Positions 8,271-15,934 of a DNA stretch of 64,000 bases are shown here, piece after piece (positions within the stretch are counted from its first letter, which is position 1; each line of letters opens with the position of its first letter). This DNA comes from Actinoallomurus spadix (GTDB lineage: Bacteria > Actinomycetota > Actinomycetes > Streptosporangiales > Streptosporangiaceae), in the NCBI RefSeq assembly GCF_024055725.1, contig NZ_JAMXMX010000001.1, forward strand, positions 186,001 to 250,000, read 5' to 3'. The notes beneath the pieces were generated by a model that saw nothing but the letters and a program-made list of their open reading frames with translations, searched no databases and had not been told where the DNA came from. A program made the position numbers and the translations under genes.

Positions 8271-9143
8271 TCACTCATTGGAAGCCGTACTCGGGAGAGA
8301 CCGGTTCCGGCCCGGCCGCCAGCCGAGCGCGCGGGAGATCCCGCCGGCGGCCACCTGGACGGTGGCCGTCAGCGCCGGAACGCGGGCGTCGCGCACGCCG
8401 ACGACGACGGACACGGCGGCGACCACGCCGCCGTTCGCGCCGCGTACGGGCGCCGCCAGGGAGATGGCGTCGTCGGTGATCTGCCGGTCGCTCACCGCGC
8501 AGCCCCGGCGCCGGACCTCGGCCAGCATCCGGCGCAGCACGGCCGGATCGGTGACGGTGTACGGGGTGAAGGCCCGCAGCGGCCGGGAGCACACCTCGGC
8601 CTGCAGGGCGGGATCGCCGTACGCCAGCAGCACGAGGCCCACCGCCGTGGCGTGCAGCGGCCAGCGCGCCCCGACGCGGCTGAGCACGGGGACCGCCGAG
8701 CGCGCCGAGATCCGCTCGACGTAGACGGCCTCCAGGCCGTCGCGGACCGCGAGGTGCACGTTCTCGTGGGTCGCCTCGTACAGGTCCTCGAGGTACGGCA
8801 GGGCGGTCCCGCGCAGGGCGAGGCCGCGCGGCGCCAGCGAGGCGACCTCCAGCAGCCGCAACCCGACGTGGTAGCAGCCGTCGGCGTCGCGCTCCAGGGC
8901 GCCCCAGGCGACGAGCCGGGCCACGAGCCGGTGCGCGGTGGGCAGCGGCAGGCCGGCCCGGCGGGCGATGTCGCTGAGCGACAGCGCCGGCCGGTCGGCC
9001 GTGAACGCGCCGAGGACGGCGAGCAGCCGGTCGGCGACCGACGTGCCCGGCCGGTCCGCGCTCGGGCCACCCGGCCGGCGGGCGCTCGGGTCATCCGGCC
9101 GGCCGGGATCCGTGGTGGCCGGCCGGCCGGGGTCCGGTTCCAC
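8271..9143 (-). CDS. IclR-family transcriptional regulator
   Basis: The 290 residues begin with a ~35-residue Pro/Gly/Arg-rich extension made of degenerate [11 protein letters not shown]-like units. A winged helix follows (residues ~36-95, SLSDIARRAGLPLPTAHRLVARL) and then the IclR effector domain with HLAVRDGLEAVYVERI, HATAVG and APVRGANGGVVAAVSV. IclR proteins bind small catabolic acids and control adjacent operons. It lies in the middle of the catabolic block on the same strand, 71 bp upstream of the Rieske gene, so it may control the oxygenase part separately from the PaaX regulator at 13179. The repetitive N-terminal extension may be dispensable or include a misplaced start. Confidence 0.9.
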   Translation of the reverse strand: MEPDPGRPATTDPGRPDDPSARRPGGPSADRPGTSVADRLLAVLGAFTADRPALSLSDIARRAGLPLPTAHRLVARLVAWGALERDADGCYHVGLRLLEVASLAPRGLALRGTALPYLEDLYEATHENVHLAVRDGLEAVYVERISARSAVPVLSRVGARWPLHATAVGLVLLAYGDPALQAEVCSRPLRAFTPYTVTDPAVLRRMLAEVRRRGCAVSDRQITDDAISLAAPVRGANGGVVAAVSVVVGVRDARVPALTATVQVAAGGISRALGWRPGRNRSLPSTASNE

Positions 9144-9156
9144 GCCGGGATCCGAG

Positions 9157-9615
9157 TCAGGCGTAGAAGCGGTAGACCGCCTGGGCGACGCAGGCGGGAC
9201 GGTCGACGCCGTCGATCTCGACCGTGAGGTCGACGACCACCTCGACGCCGTCGCCCTTCACCTCGGTGACCGAGGCGACCGCGCCGTGGGCCCGGATCTT
9301 CGAGCCGACGCGGACGGGGGAGGGGAAGCGCACCCGGTTAAGACCGAGGTTCACGGCCATCCGTACGCCGGTGACCTCGAGCAGTTCGCTCCACAGGGGG
9401 ATGAGCAGGGACAGCGTGAGGTAGCCGTGGGCGATCGTGCCGCCGAACGGGCCGTCCTTGGCGCGCTCCTCGTCGACGTGGATCCACTGGTGGTCGTCGG
9501 TCGCGTCGGCGAAGGTGTTCACCCGCTCCTGGGTGATCTCCATCCACCGGCTGTAACCCAGGTCGGCGCCGGCCTGGGCCTTGATCTCCTCCAGGCCGTT
9601 GACGGTGGTGCTCAC
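9157..9615 (-). CDS. MaoC-family hot-dog hydratase
   Basis: A 152-residue single hot-dog domain. The catalytic Asp/His region is clear: FADATDDHQWIHVD followed by GGTIAHGYLTLSL, the (R)-specific enoyl-CoA hydratase 2 signature. It would add water to a 2-enoyl-CoA (or dehydrate the 3-hydroxy form). Its 34-bp spacing from the upstream CoA ligase stop and 13 bp to the downstream IclR gene suggest one transcript. With the SDR at 12141 it could supply the hydratase and dehydrogenase steps of a beta-oxidation-like side-chain pathway. Confidence 0.92.
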   Translation of the reverse strand: MSTTVNGLEEIKAQAGADLGYSRWMEITQERVNTFADATDDHQWIHVDEERAKDGPFGGTIAHGYLTLSLLIPLWSELLEVTGVRMAVNLGLNRVRFPSPVRVGSKIRAHGAVASVTEVKGDGVEVVVDLTVEIDGVDRPACVAQAVYRFYA

Positions 9616-9649
9616 GTGGTCTCCTTCGCTGTCCGTGGGGATGGTGTCG

Positions 9650-11194
9650 TCATCGGCCGCCGTCCCGCTCGCCGGTGCTCCCGTGCGCGGAGCGGATGGC
9701 GGGCTTGAGCAGCTTGCCGCTGGGCGTGCGCGGCAGGCTGCCGGCGAACACGACCGACTTGGGGATCTTGTAGCGGGCGAGCCGGCCCTCCAGGTGGGCG
9801 AGCAGGTCCGCCTCGGCGGGGGCGGCGCCCGGCTCCGGTACGACGACGGCCCGGCCGACCTCGCCCCAGTGGGGGTCCGGCACGCCGATGACCGCGCAGT
9901 CCCGCACGGCGGGGTGCTCGAGCAGGGCGTCCTCGACCTCGGCGGGGTAGATGTTCTCCCCGCCGGAGATGATCACGTCCTTGAGCCGGTCGACGATCGT
10001 GACGTACCCGTCCTCGTCGGCCACGGCGACGTCGCCGGTGTGGAACCACCCGTCGCTGATCGACTCGGCGGTGGCCTGGGGCAGACCCCAGTACCCCGCC
10101 GTGACGTTGGGTCCCTGGACCAGCACTTCGCCGCGCCGGCCGGGCGGGACGTCGTCGCCGAGCGGGTCGACGAGGCGTACGTCGGTGAAGAAGTGCGGGA
10201 CGCCGGCGGAGCCCGCCTTGTCGAGGGAGTCGGCCCGGTCCAGCAGCAGCACGCCGGGGGACGCCTCGGTCATGCCGTACCCCTGGACGAAGGCGAGCCC
10301 CCGGTCGAGGTAGGTCCGGATGGTCCGGGCCGGCACCGGCGCGCCCCCGCACAGCAGCGACCGCACGCTGGACAGGTCCGCTCCGGTGAAGCCGGGATCG
10401 GCGGCGATCCGGTCGTACATCGCGGGCACCCCGAACAGGCACGTGACGTGGTACCGCGCGATCAGCTCCAGGGTCCGTGCCGGGTCGAACGCCTGCTCCA
10501 GGACCACCGTGCCGCCCTTGAGCAGGGTCGGCAGGCAGGTCATGTTCAGCGCGGCGGTGTGGAAGAGCGGCGCGCTGACCAGCATGACCTCGTCGCCGGA
10601 CAGGTCGACGTCGACGAGGACGTTGACGCTGTTCCAGGTGATGTTGCCGTGGGTGAGCACGGCGCCCTTGGGCCGGCCGGTCGTGCCCGAGGTGTACATG
10701 ATCAGGCATGGGTCGCCGGGCCCGACCTCCTCGTCGATCGGCTCGGCGGAGGCCGCCTCGATCAGCGCGTCGTACGGCAGGTCCGCCGGGTGGACGGGGT
10801 CGCCGACCGCGAGGGCCGCCCGGGGCGCGGCCCCGTCGTGGACGGCCTGGAGCGTCTCCGCGTCACGATCGGCGTGCACCAGGACCGCGCTGCCGGAGTC
10901 GCGGAGCTGGTAGACGAGTTCCGGGCCGGTCAGCCGGCTGTTCAGCGGGACGAACACCGCCCCGAGGACGCCCGTGGCGAACAGCGTCTCCAGGTAGGCC
11001 GGATGGTTGGGGCCCAGGTAGGCGACCCGGTCCCCGGGCCGTACGCCGCGGTCGCGCAGGACGTGGGCCAGGCGCGTGGCGCGGTCGTGCAGCGCCGCGT
11101 AGCTCAGGCGGTGGTCGCCGAAGACCAGGGCCGTGCGCTTCGGGGTCTTGCGGGCCCGGCGCGCGGTCCACGAGCCGATGCCTTGGTTGCGCAT
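9650..11194 (-). CDS. AMP-forming acyl-CoA synthetase
   Basis: A 514-residue ANL-superfamily ligase. The P-loop-like motif MYTSGTTGRPKGAVLTH, the QGYGMTEASPG motif, the GWFHTGDVA hinge region and a C-terminal catalytic Lys motif (RTPSGKLLK) are all present. It activates a carboxylic acid with ATP and CoA. Length and lack of a transit sequence fit bacterial medium-chain, aromatic or alicyclic acid CoA ligases, including cyclohexane carboxylate or FadD-like types. It is the central enzyme of the minus-strand block, committing a substrate to CoA-thioester metabolism by the MaoC and SDR proteins. Exact substrate unknown. Confidence 0.92.
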   Translation of the reverse strand: MRNQGIGSWTARRARKTPKRTALVFGDHRLSYAALHDRATRLAHVLRDRGVRPGDRVAYLGPNHPAYLETLFATGVLGAVFVPLNSRLTGPELVYQLRDSGSAVLVHADRDAETLQAVHDGAAPRAALAVGDPVHPADLPYDALIEAASAEPIDEEVGPGDPCLIMYTSGTTGRPKGAVLTHGNITWNSVNVLVDVDLSGDEVMLVSAPLFHTAALNMTCLPTLLKGGTVVLEQAFDPARTLELIARYHVTCLFGVPAMYDRIAADPGFTGADLSSVRSLLCGGAPVPARTIRTYLDRGLAFVQGYGMTEASPGVLLLDRADSLDKAGSAGVPHFFTDVRLVDPLGDDVPPGRRGEVLVQGPNVTAGYWGLPQATAESISDGWFHTGDVAVADEDGYVTIVDRLKDVIISGGENIYPAEVEDALLEHPAVRDCAVIGVPDPHWGEVGRAVVVPEPGAAPAEADLLAHLEGRLARYKIPKSVVFAGSLPRTPSGKLLKPAIRSAHGSTGERDGGR

Positions 11195-11250
11195 GGGAGG
11201 GCTCCTCTCGCCCGGCGGGTGCGCGGTGGAACGGGGAACGACCGGCCCGG

Positions 11251-12123
11251 TCAGTCCCGGGTGAGGCCGAGCAGCCGGGCGGCGTTCTCCTTGAGGATCT
11301 TCGGCCGGACCTCGTCCTTGATCGGCAGCTTGGCGAAGTCCGCGAGCCAGCGGTCCGGGCTGATCATCGGGTAGTCCGAGCCGAAGAGGACCTTGTCCTT
11401 CAGCAGCGAGTTGGCGTACTGCACGAGCTGCGGCGGGAAGTACTTCGGCGACCAGCCGGACAGGTCGATGTACACCTTCGGCTTGTGGGTGGCGACCGCC
11501 AGCGCCTCGTCCTGCCAGGGGAAGGACGGGTGCGCGAGGATGATGGTCAGGCCGGGGAAGTCGGCGGCGACGTCGTCCACGTCCATCGGGTTGGAGTACT
11601 TCAGCCGGATCCCACCGCCGCCGGGCGCGCCGGCGCCGATGCCGGTCTGGCCGGTGTGGAAGACCGCGGGCACGCCGAGTTCCTCCATCACCTCGTACAG
11701 GACGTACGCCCGCCGGTCGTTCGGGTGGAACGCCTGCACGTTGGGGTGGAACTTGAACCCCCGCACGCCGTGCTCCTCGACCAGCCGCCGTACCTGCCGC
11801 GCGCCGGCCTTGCCGCGGGCCGGGTCCACGCTGGCGAAGGGGATGAGGACGTCCGGGTTGGCGCGGGCCGCCTCGGCGACCTCCTCGTTCGGGACCGGCG
11901 GGTGGCCGGTGGCCGACTCCGCGTCGACGGTGAACACCACGGCGGCCATCCGCCGCTCGCGGTAGTACGCGGCGATCTGGGACAGCGTCGGGTGCCGGTG
12001 CTCGGTCTTGAAGTACGCCCCGGCGGCGGCGTCCAGCTCGGCGGACAGCGAGTGGTCGCCGCGCTCGGACACCTCCGCGTGGGTGTGCATGTCGATCGCG
12101 GTGACGGCGTCCAGGTCGATCAT
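11251..12123 (-). CDS. Amidohydrolase-2 family TIM-barrel hydrolase/decarboxylase
   Basis: Start at ATG 12123 gives 290 residues opening with AIDMHTHAEV, the HxH metal motif of Amidohydro_2 enzymes such as ACMSD and gamma-resorcylate decarboxylase. Further ligand candidates are FKFHPN (a His on a strand end), HTGQTG, LAHPSFPW and the late FGSDYPM Asp. These enzymes decarboxylate or hydrolyse C-C or lactone bonds of ring-cleavage products. It lies 17 bp after the SDR stop, in the same block. Its presence beside a CoA ligase and a Rieske enzyme is what makes the pathway hard to match to a textbook route. Confidence 0.88.
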   Translation of the reverse strand: MIDLDAVTAIDMHTHAEVSERGDHSLSAELDAAAGAYFKTEHRHPTLSQIAAYYRERRMAAVVFTVDAESATGHPPVPNEEVAEAARANPDVLIPFASVDPARGKAGARQVRRLVEEHGVRGFKFHPNVQAFHPNDRRAYVLYEVMEELGVPAVFHTGQTGIGAGAPGGGGIRLKYSNPMDVDDVAADFPGLTIILAHPSFPWQDEALAVATHKPKVYIDLSGWSPKYFPPQLVQYANSLLKDKVLFGSDYPMISPDRWLADFAKLPIKDEVRPKILKENAARLLGLTRD

Positions 12124-12140
12124 GGTCTCTTCCTTCCCGG

Positions 12141-13043
12141 TCACAGCTTCGGCGCCGGGATGCCGTACGTCTCCGGGTGCTGCCCGACCGACACCGGCCA
12201 GGCGGCGGCGATGGCGTCGCCGCTCCACCCGCCGTCGGTGTACGCGGCGCTGATCTCCTGCGGGTGGGACCACAGCGAGAGCTTGTCGCCGCCGATGCCG
12301 ACGCACTGGCCGGTGACGTCCTTGGCCGCGTCCGAGGCGAGGTAGACGACCAGCCCGGCGCAGTCCTCCGGCGTACCGAAGGCGTACCCCTTGCGCAGCG
12401 CGTCCGGCAGGGGCGTGCCGTCGTTCTCGTACGCCTCGACGTGGGGGGCGAACGCCGGGATGGTCCGGGTCATCGCGGTGGCGGCGTTCGGGATGACGGC
12501 GTTCGCGGTGATCCCGGCCCTGGCCAGCTCCATCGCCCAGGTGCGCACCATCGCGGCGATGCCGGCCTTGGCGGCGGCGTAGTTGGTCTGCCCGAAGTTG
12601 CCGCGCTGCCCGGCGGGGGAGCCCGCTACGATGATGCGGCCGCCCTCGCCCTGCTCCCGCATGCGGATCGCCGCCGCGCGGACGCAGGTGAAAGTCCCAC
12701 GCAGGTGTACCTGGATCACGGTGTCGAAGTCCTCGTCCGACATCTTCCACAGCACCCGGTCGCGCAGCACGCCGGCGTTGGTGACCATCGCGTCCAGGCG
12801 GCCGAACTCCTCCACCGCGCGGGCGACCAGCGCCTCGGCGGTCTCCGTGGTGCCGACCGGGCGTACCTCGGCGACCGCGCGGCCGCCGGCCTCGGTGATC
12901 TCCTTGACCGCCGCCTCGGCGGCCTCGCCGTCGACGTCGTTGACCACGACGGCCGCGCCGGCGGCGGCGAGGGCGGAGGCGTAGGCGAGGCCGAGGCCGC
13001 GGCCGGCGCCGGTGACGACGGCGACCTTGCCGGTGAGATCCAT
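12141..13043 (-). CDS. SDR-family oxidoreductase, 3-hydroxyacyl-CoA dehydrogenase-like
   Basis: A 300-residue classical short-chain dehydrogenase. It has NAD-binding TGAGRGLGLAYA at residues ~11-22, NAG near 90, the catalytic Ser in GSPAGQRG and the YxxxK pair in NYAAAKAG near 165. The start MDLTGKVAVVTGAGRGLGLAYA and length of 300 resemble the dehydrogenase part of type-2 multifunctional beta-oxidation enzymes, which pair with MaoC hydratases. It is the first gene of the minus-strand catabolic operon, about 36 bases after the predicted transcription start. Confidence 0.9.
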   Translation of the reverse strand: MDLTGKVAVVTGAGRGLGLAYASALAAAGAAVVVNDVDGEAAEAAVKEITEAGGRAVAEVRPVGTTETAEALVARAVEEFGRLDAMVTNAGVLRDRVLWKMSDEDFDTVIQVHLRGTFTCVRAAAIRMREQGEGGRIIVAGSPAGQRGNFGQTNYAAAKAGIAAMVRTWAMELARAGITANAVIPNAATAMTRTIPAFAPHVEAYENDGTPLPDALRKGYAFGTPEDCAGLVVYLASDAAKDVTGQCVGIGGDKLSLWSHPQEISAAYTDGGWSGDAIAAAWPVSVGQHPETYGIPAPKL

Positions 13044-13085
13044 GGGGTTCCTTTCCGCGCGGATCCAGGGTGTCTGGCAGAGCCA

Positions 13086-13114
13086 AAACTAGGCAGATAT
13101 TCGACTGTCGTCAA
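13086..13114 (-). promoter_or_regulatory. Strong promoter of the catabolic operon, with palindromic spacer
   Basis: On the minus strand, TTGACG (13109-13114) and TAGTTT (13086-13091) are separated by exactly 17 bp. The -35 and spacer contain an imperfect dyad (TATTGAC...GTCGAATA), and a 9-bp palindrome CAATGATTG lies upstream at 13124-13132. These are plausible binding sites for the divergent PaaX-type repressor. Confidence 0.7.
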
Positions 13115-13178
13115 TAACTTGCCCAATGATTGCTCGGAACGGCCCACTACCAGGGTGCCGAGCGCCTACGCTGTCCTG

Positions 13179-14057
13179 GTGACCCGAATCGATCAGGTCG
13201 AGCCCGACGCGTCCCCCACCGCCGCCCTCGACGGCGGCGACGCGGCGGAGAGCGCCCCCCGCCCCCAGTCGCTGATGCTGAGCTTCTTCGGCATCCACGT
13301 CCTGGACCGGCCGGTCGCGCTGTCGTCCGCCAGCATCATCCACGTCCTGGCACGCGTGGGGGTGGGGGAGGACGCCGTCCGCTCGACCCTCACCCGGATG
13401 GTCCGCCGCGACCTCCTTGAGCGTCACCGGCGCGGGCGCAAGATGTACTTCGGCCTCACGACCCGCGCCGTCGAGGTGCTGCGGGACGGGCACCGCCGCG
13501 TCTGGCAGACCGGTGCGGTCAACCGCGGATGGGACGGCACCTGGACCGTCGTCGGCTTCTCGCTGCCCGACTCCTGGCGGCGTGAGCGGCACGACCTGCG
13601 CTCCCGCCTGTTGTGGGGCGGGTTCGGGCCGCTGCAGAGCGGCATGTGGGCGGCGCCCGGCCGGATCGACGTCGCCGCGCTGGTCGACGGGCTCGGCCTC
13701 GGCGCGCACCTCAAGGCGTTCCAGGGCGTCGCCGTCGAGCCCACCGACGCCGCCCGGCTGATCGAGGCGGCCTTCGACGTGCCGGGCATCGCCCGCCGGT
13801 ACCAGGAGTTCCTGTCCCGCTGGGACGGGCCGGAACCCGCCGCCGAGAGCGACGTCCTCGCCCGGCAGTTGCTGCTGCACACCGACTGGCTCGACCTCGT
13901 ACGCCGCGACCCCCACCTGCCGGCCGAGCACCTGCCCGCCGACTGGCCCGCCGTCCGCGCCGAGCAGGTCTTCCACTCCCTCGCCCGCCGCTACGCCGAG
14001 CCGGCCCGCGCCCGCGCCGCCGAGATCCTCGACGGCATCGCGCCGTCCGACGGCTGA
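13179..14057 (+). CDS. PaaX-family transcriptional repressor
   Basis: Reads 292 residues from GTG 13179. It has a PaaX N-terminal winged helix (MLSFFGIHVLDRPVALSSASIIHVLARVGVGEDAVRSTLTRMVRRDLLERHRRGRK in pieces), a central Cas2-like domain (GTWTVVGFSLPDSWRRERHDLRSRLLWGGFGPLQSGMW) and a helical C-terminus. PaaX proteins repress phenylacetate-type catabolic operons and release DNA on binding an aryl-CoA ester. A divergent SDR/CoA-ligase operon fits that pattern. There is no ribosome site. TACGCT at 13167-13172 lies six bases before the GTG, so the message may be leaderless. GTG 13155 is the alternative start. Confidence 0.88.
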   Translation: MTRIDQVEPDASPTAALDGGDAAESAPRPQSLMLSFFGIHVLDRPVALSSASIIHVLARVGVGEDAVRSTLTRMVRRDLLERHRRGRKMYFGLTTRAVEVLRDGHRRVWQTGAVNRGWDGTWTVVGFSLPDSWRRERHDLRSRLLWGGFGPLQSGMWAAPGRIDVAALVDGLGLGAHLKAFQGVAVEPTDAARLIEAAFDVPGIARRYQEFLSRWDGPEPAAESDVLARQLLLHTDWLDLVRRDPHLPAEHLPADWPAVRAEQVFHSLARRYAEPARARAAEILDGIAPSDG

Positions 14058-14070
14058 GCAACCGGGAGCC

Positions 14071-15273
14071 TCAGCCCGCGGTGTCCTCGATCCGCGTGAT
14101 CGACGGCCGCTCGGTGGCGCGCAGGTCACGGGCCACCGCCTCGGCGTCGCGCAGCACGCGCAGGGCGTTCTGCCAGGTCAGCTTGGCGAGATCGGCCTCG
14201 CTCCAGCCACGGCCGAGCAGCTCGGCGATCAGGTTCGGGTAGCCGGACACGTCCTCCAGCCCGGCGGGCAGGAACGGGCAGCCGTCGTAGTCCCCGCCGA
14301 GGCCGAGGTGGTCGACCCCCGCCACCTCGCGCATGTGGTCCAGGTGGTCGGCCACCGTGGCGGCCGTCGCGACCGGCCGCGGGTGGGCGGCCTCGTACGC
14401 CTGCTGCGCCTCCTTGACCTCCGGCGTCGAGGCCAGCGGGTCGAGGCCCCGGGCGCGTACGAACGCGTCGGCCGCCTGCGTCCACGCGATGGCCTCGGGC
14501 AGCACGAACTTCGGCACGAACGTGGCCATCGCGACCCCGCCGTTGCCGGGGAGCCGCTCCAGGACGTCGTCGGGGATGTTGCGCGGGTGGTCGCACATCG
14601 CCCGCGAGGAGGAGTGCGAGAAGATCACCGGCGCGCGGCTCACCCGCAGCGCGTCCCGCATCGTGTCGGCGGCCACGTGGGACAGGTCGACCAGCATGCC
14701 GAGGCGGTTCATCTCCCGCACGACCTCCTCGCCGAAGGCGGTGAGACCGTGCGCGACCGGCTCGTCGGTGGCCGAGTCGGCCCACGGCACGTTGTCGTTG
14801 TGCGTCAGCGTCATGTACCGGACGCCGAGTTCGTACAGCGCGCGCAGCGTAGCCAGCGAGCACGCGATCGAGTGCCCGCCCTCCGCCCCGAGCAGCGAGG
14901 CGATGCGCCCATCGGCACGGGCGGCCTCCACCTCGTCGGCGGTACGGGCGAGCCGCAGCTGGTCGGGGTAGCGCTCGGCCAGCGCCCGTACGCAGTCGAT
15001 CTGCTCCAGCGTGGCGCTGACCGCCGCGTCGCCCGCCAGGCTCGGCGGCACGTACACGGACCAGAACTGCGCCCCGACCCCGCCGGCGCGCAGCCGCGGC
15101 AGGTCGGTGTGGAGGAACTCCGTCTGGTCGGCCGCGACGTCACGGCGGTCCAGGTCGTAGCCGACCTGCTCGCGCAGCGCCCACGGAAGGTCGTTGTGCC
15201 CGTCCACCACCGGGTGCTCGGCCAGCAGCGCGCGGGCGCGCTCCACCAGAGCCGGATCGGCGACATATCCCAT
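14071..15273 (-). CDS. Membrane dipeptidase-like zinc peptidase (M19)
   Basis: About 400 residues from ATG 15273. GTG 15291 and ATG 15351 are in-frame alternatives with no better ribosome site. M19 features are clear: [13 protein letters not shown] with the HxD zinc motif, a bridging Glu in [15 protein letters not shown], the [13 protein letters not shown] His, and [15 protein letters not shown]. The late LGLGGDYDG is the substrate-binding Asp region. No signal peptide, so it is cytoplasmic, as in most bacterial M19 enzymes that cleave dipeptides or D-amino acid-containing dipeptides. It converges on PaaX with only 13 bp between stops. Confidence 0.92.
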   Translation of the reverse strand: MGYVADPALVERARALLAEHPVVDGHNDLPWALREQVGYDLDRRDVAADQTEFLHTDLPRLRAGGVGAQFWSVYVPPSLAGDAAVSATLEQIDCVRALAERYPDQLRLARTADEVEAARADGRIASLLGAEGGHSIACSLATLRALYELGVRYMTLTHNDNVPWADSATDEPVAHGLTAFGEEVVREMNRLGMLVDLSHVAADTMRDALRVSRAPVIFSHSSSRAMCDHPRNIPDDVLERLPGNGGVAMATFVPKFVLPEAIAWTQAADAFVRARGLDPLASTPEVKEAQQAYEAAHPRPVATAATVADHLDHMREVAGVDHLGLGGDYDGCPFLPAGLEDVSGYPNLIAELLGRGWSEADLAKLTWQNALRVLRDAEAVARDLRATERPSITRIEDTAG

Positions 15274-15375
15274 CGCTGCCTGCGTCCCCACTGTGCTCGG
15301 ATGATCGTCTCCTGCCGCTCCCCAGCCTAACGAGCACGCCTCGGGGGCCACGCCGCCCGGGTCGCGTGCGCGCCC

Positions 15376-15810
15376 TCAGCCGCCCGGGCAGTCGCATCCG
15401 CCACCACTGTGGCACGGGCAGCGGCCCGACGGCAGGGACGCGGGCTGGCGGAGCTGGATGCGGTGGACGTCGCGCGCGGCGCCCACGCCGACCGTGAGAC
15501 CGAAGACGATCCCCGGCACCACCCCGGCGACGAGGAGGACGACGGCCGCGACCCATCGCCGCGTCGCCGCGCAGAGGACGGCCGCCGCGAGCGGCAGCAC
15601 GATCGCGCAGCCGGCCGAGGCGATCAGGAGACGATCCGAGTGAAGGCTCTGCCGCTCGCTGATCCGGCAGTTGGCGAAGCAGAAGTACGGATCGTACGCG
15701 GCGAGGAGGAGTGCGATCGTGCCGCCGATCCACCCGAGGGTGAGCAGGAGCAGCACCACCCCGGTGACCGTCCGCGCCGTCGTGCCGGGTGTGACGCCTG
15801 TGCCGCTCAT
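15376..15810 (-). CDS. Small membrane protein with Cys-rich C-terminal tail
   Basis: A 144-residue protein with about three hydrophobic segments (roughly residues 16-38, 62-84 and 87-110), a short Cys-containing loop (YFCFANC) after the first, and a C-terminal tail ending CPCHSGGGCDCPGG with four closely spaced Cys and one His. I recognise no family. The tail could bind a metal or take part in thiol chemistry; which side of the membrane it faces is not clear. It stands alone between the dipeptidase and glycosyltransferase genes on the same strand, about 100 bp from each. Confidence 0.7.
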   Translation of the reverse strand: MSGTGVTPGTTARTVTGVVLLLLTLGWIGGTIALLLAAYDPYFCFANCRISERQSLHSDRLLIASAGCAIVLPLAAAVLCAATRRWVAAVVLLVAGVVPGIVFGLTVGVGAARDVHRIQLRQPASLPSGRCPCHSGGGCDCPGG

Positions 15811-15934
15811 GCGACCAGCCTCCCGGCGCCGCCGCCCGGGCGGGGAGAGTAGAAGTACTCAAGTCGGCCGCGCCGTGTACGCCCGGGGGACCGGCCGGCC
15901 GCCGGACCGCTTCCGGTGGCGTGCGGGGTGGCTC

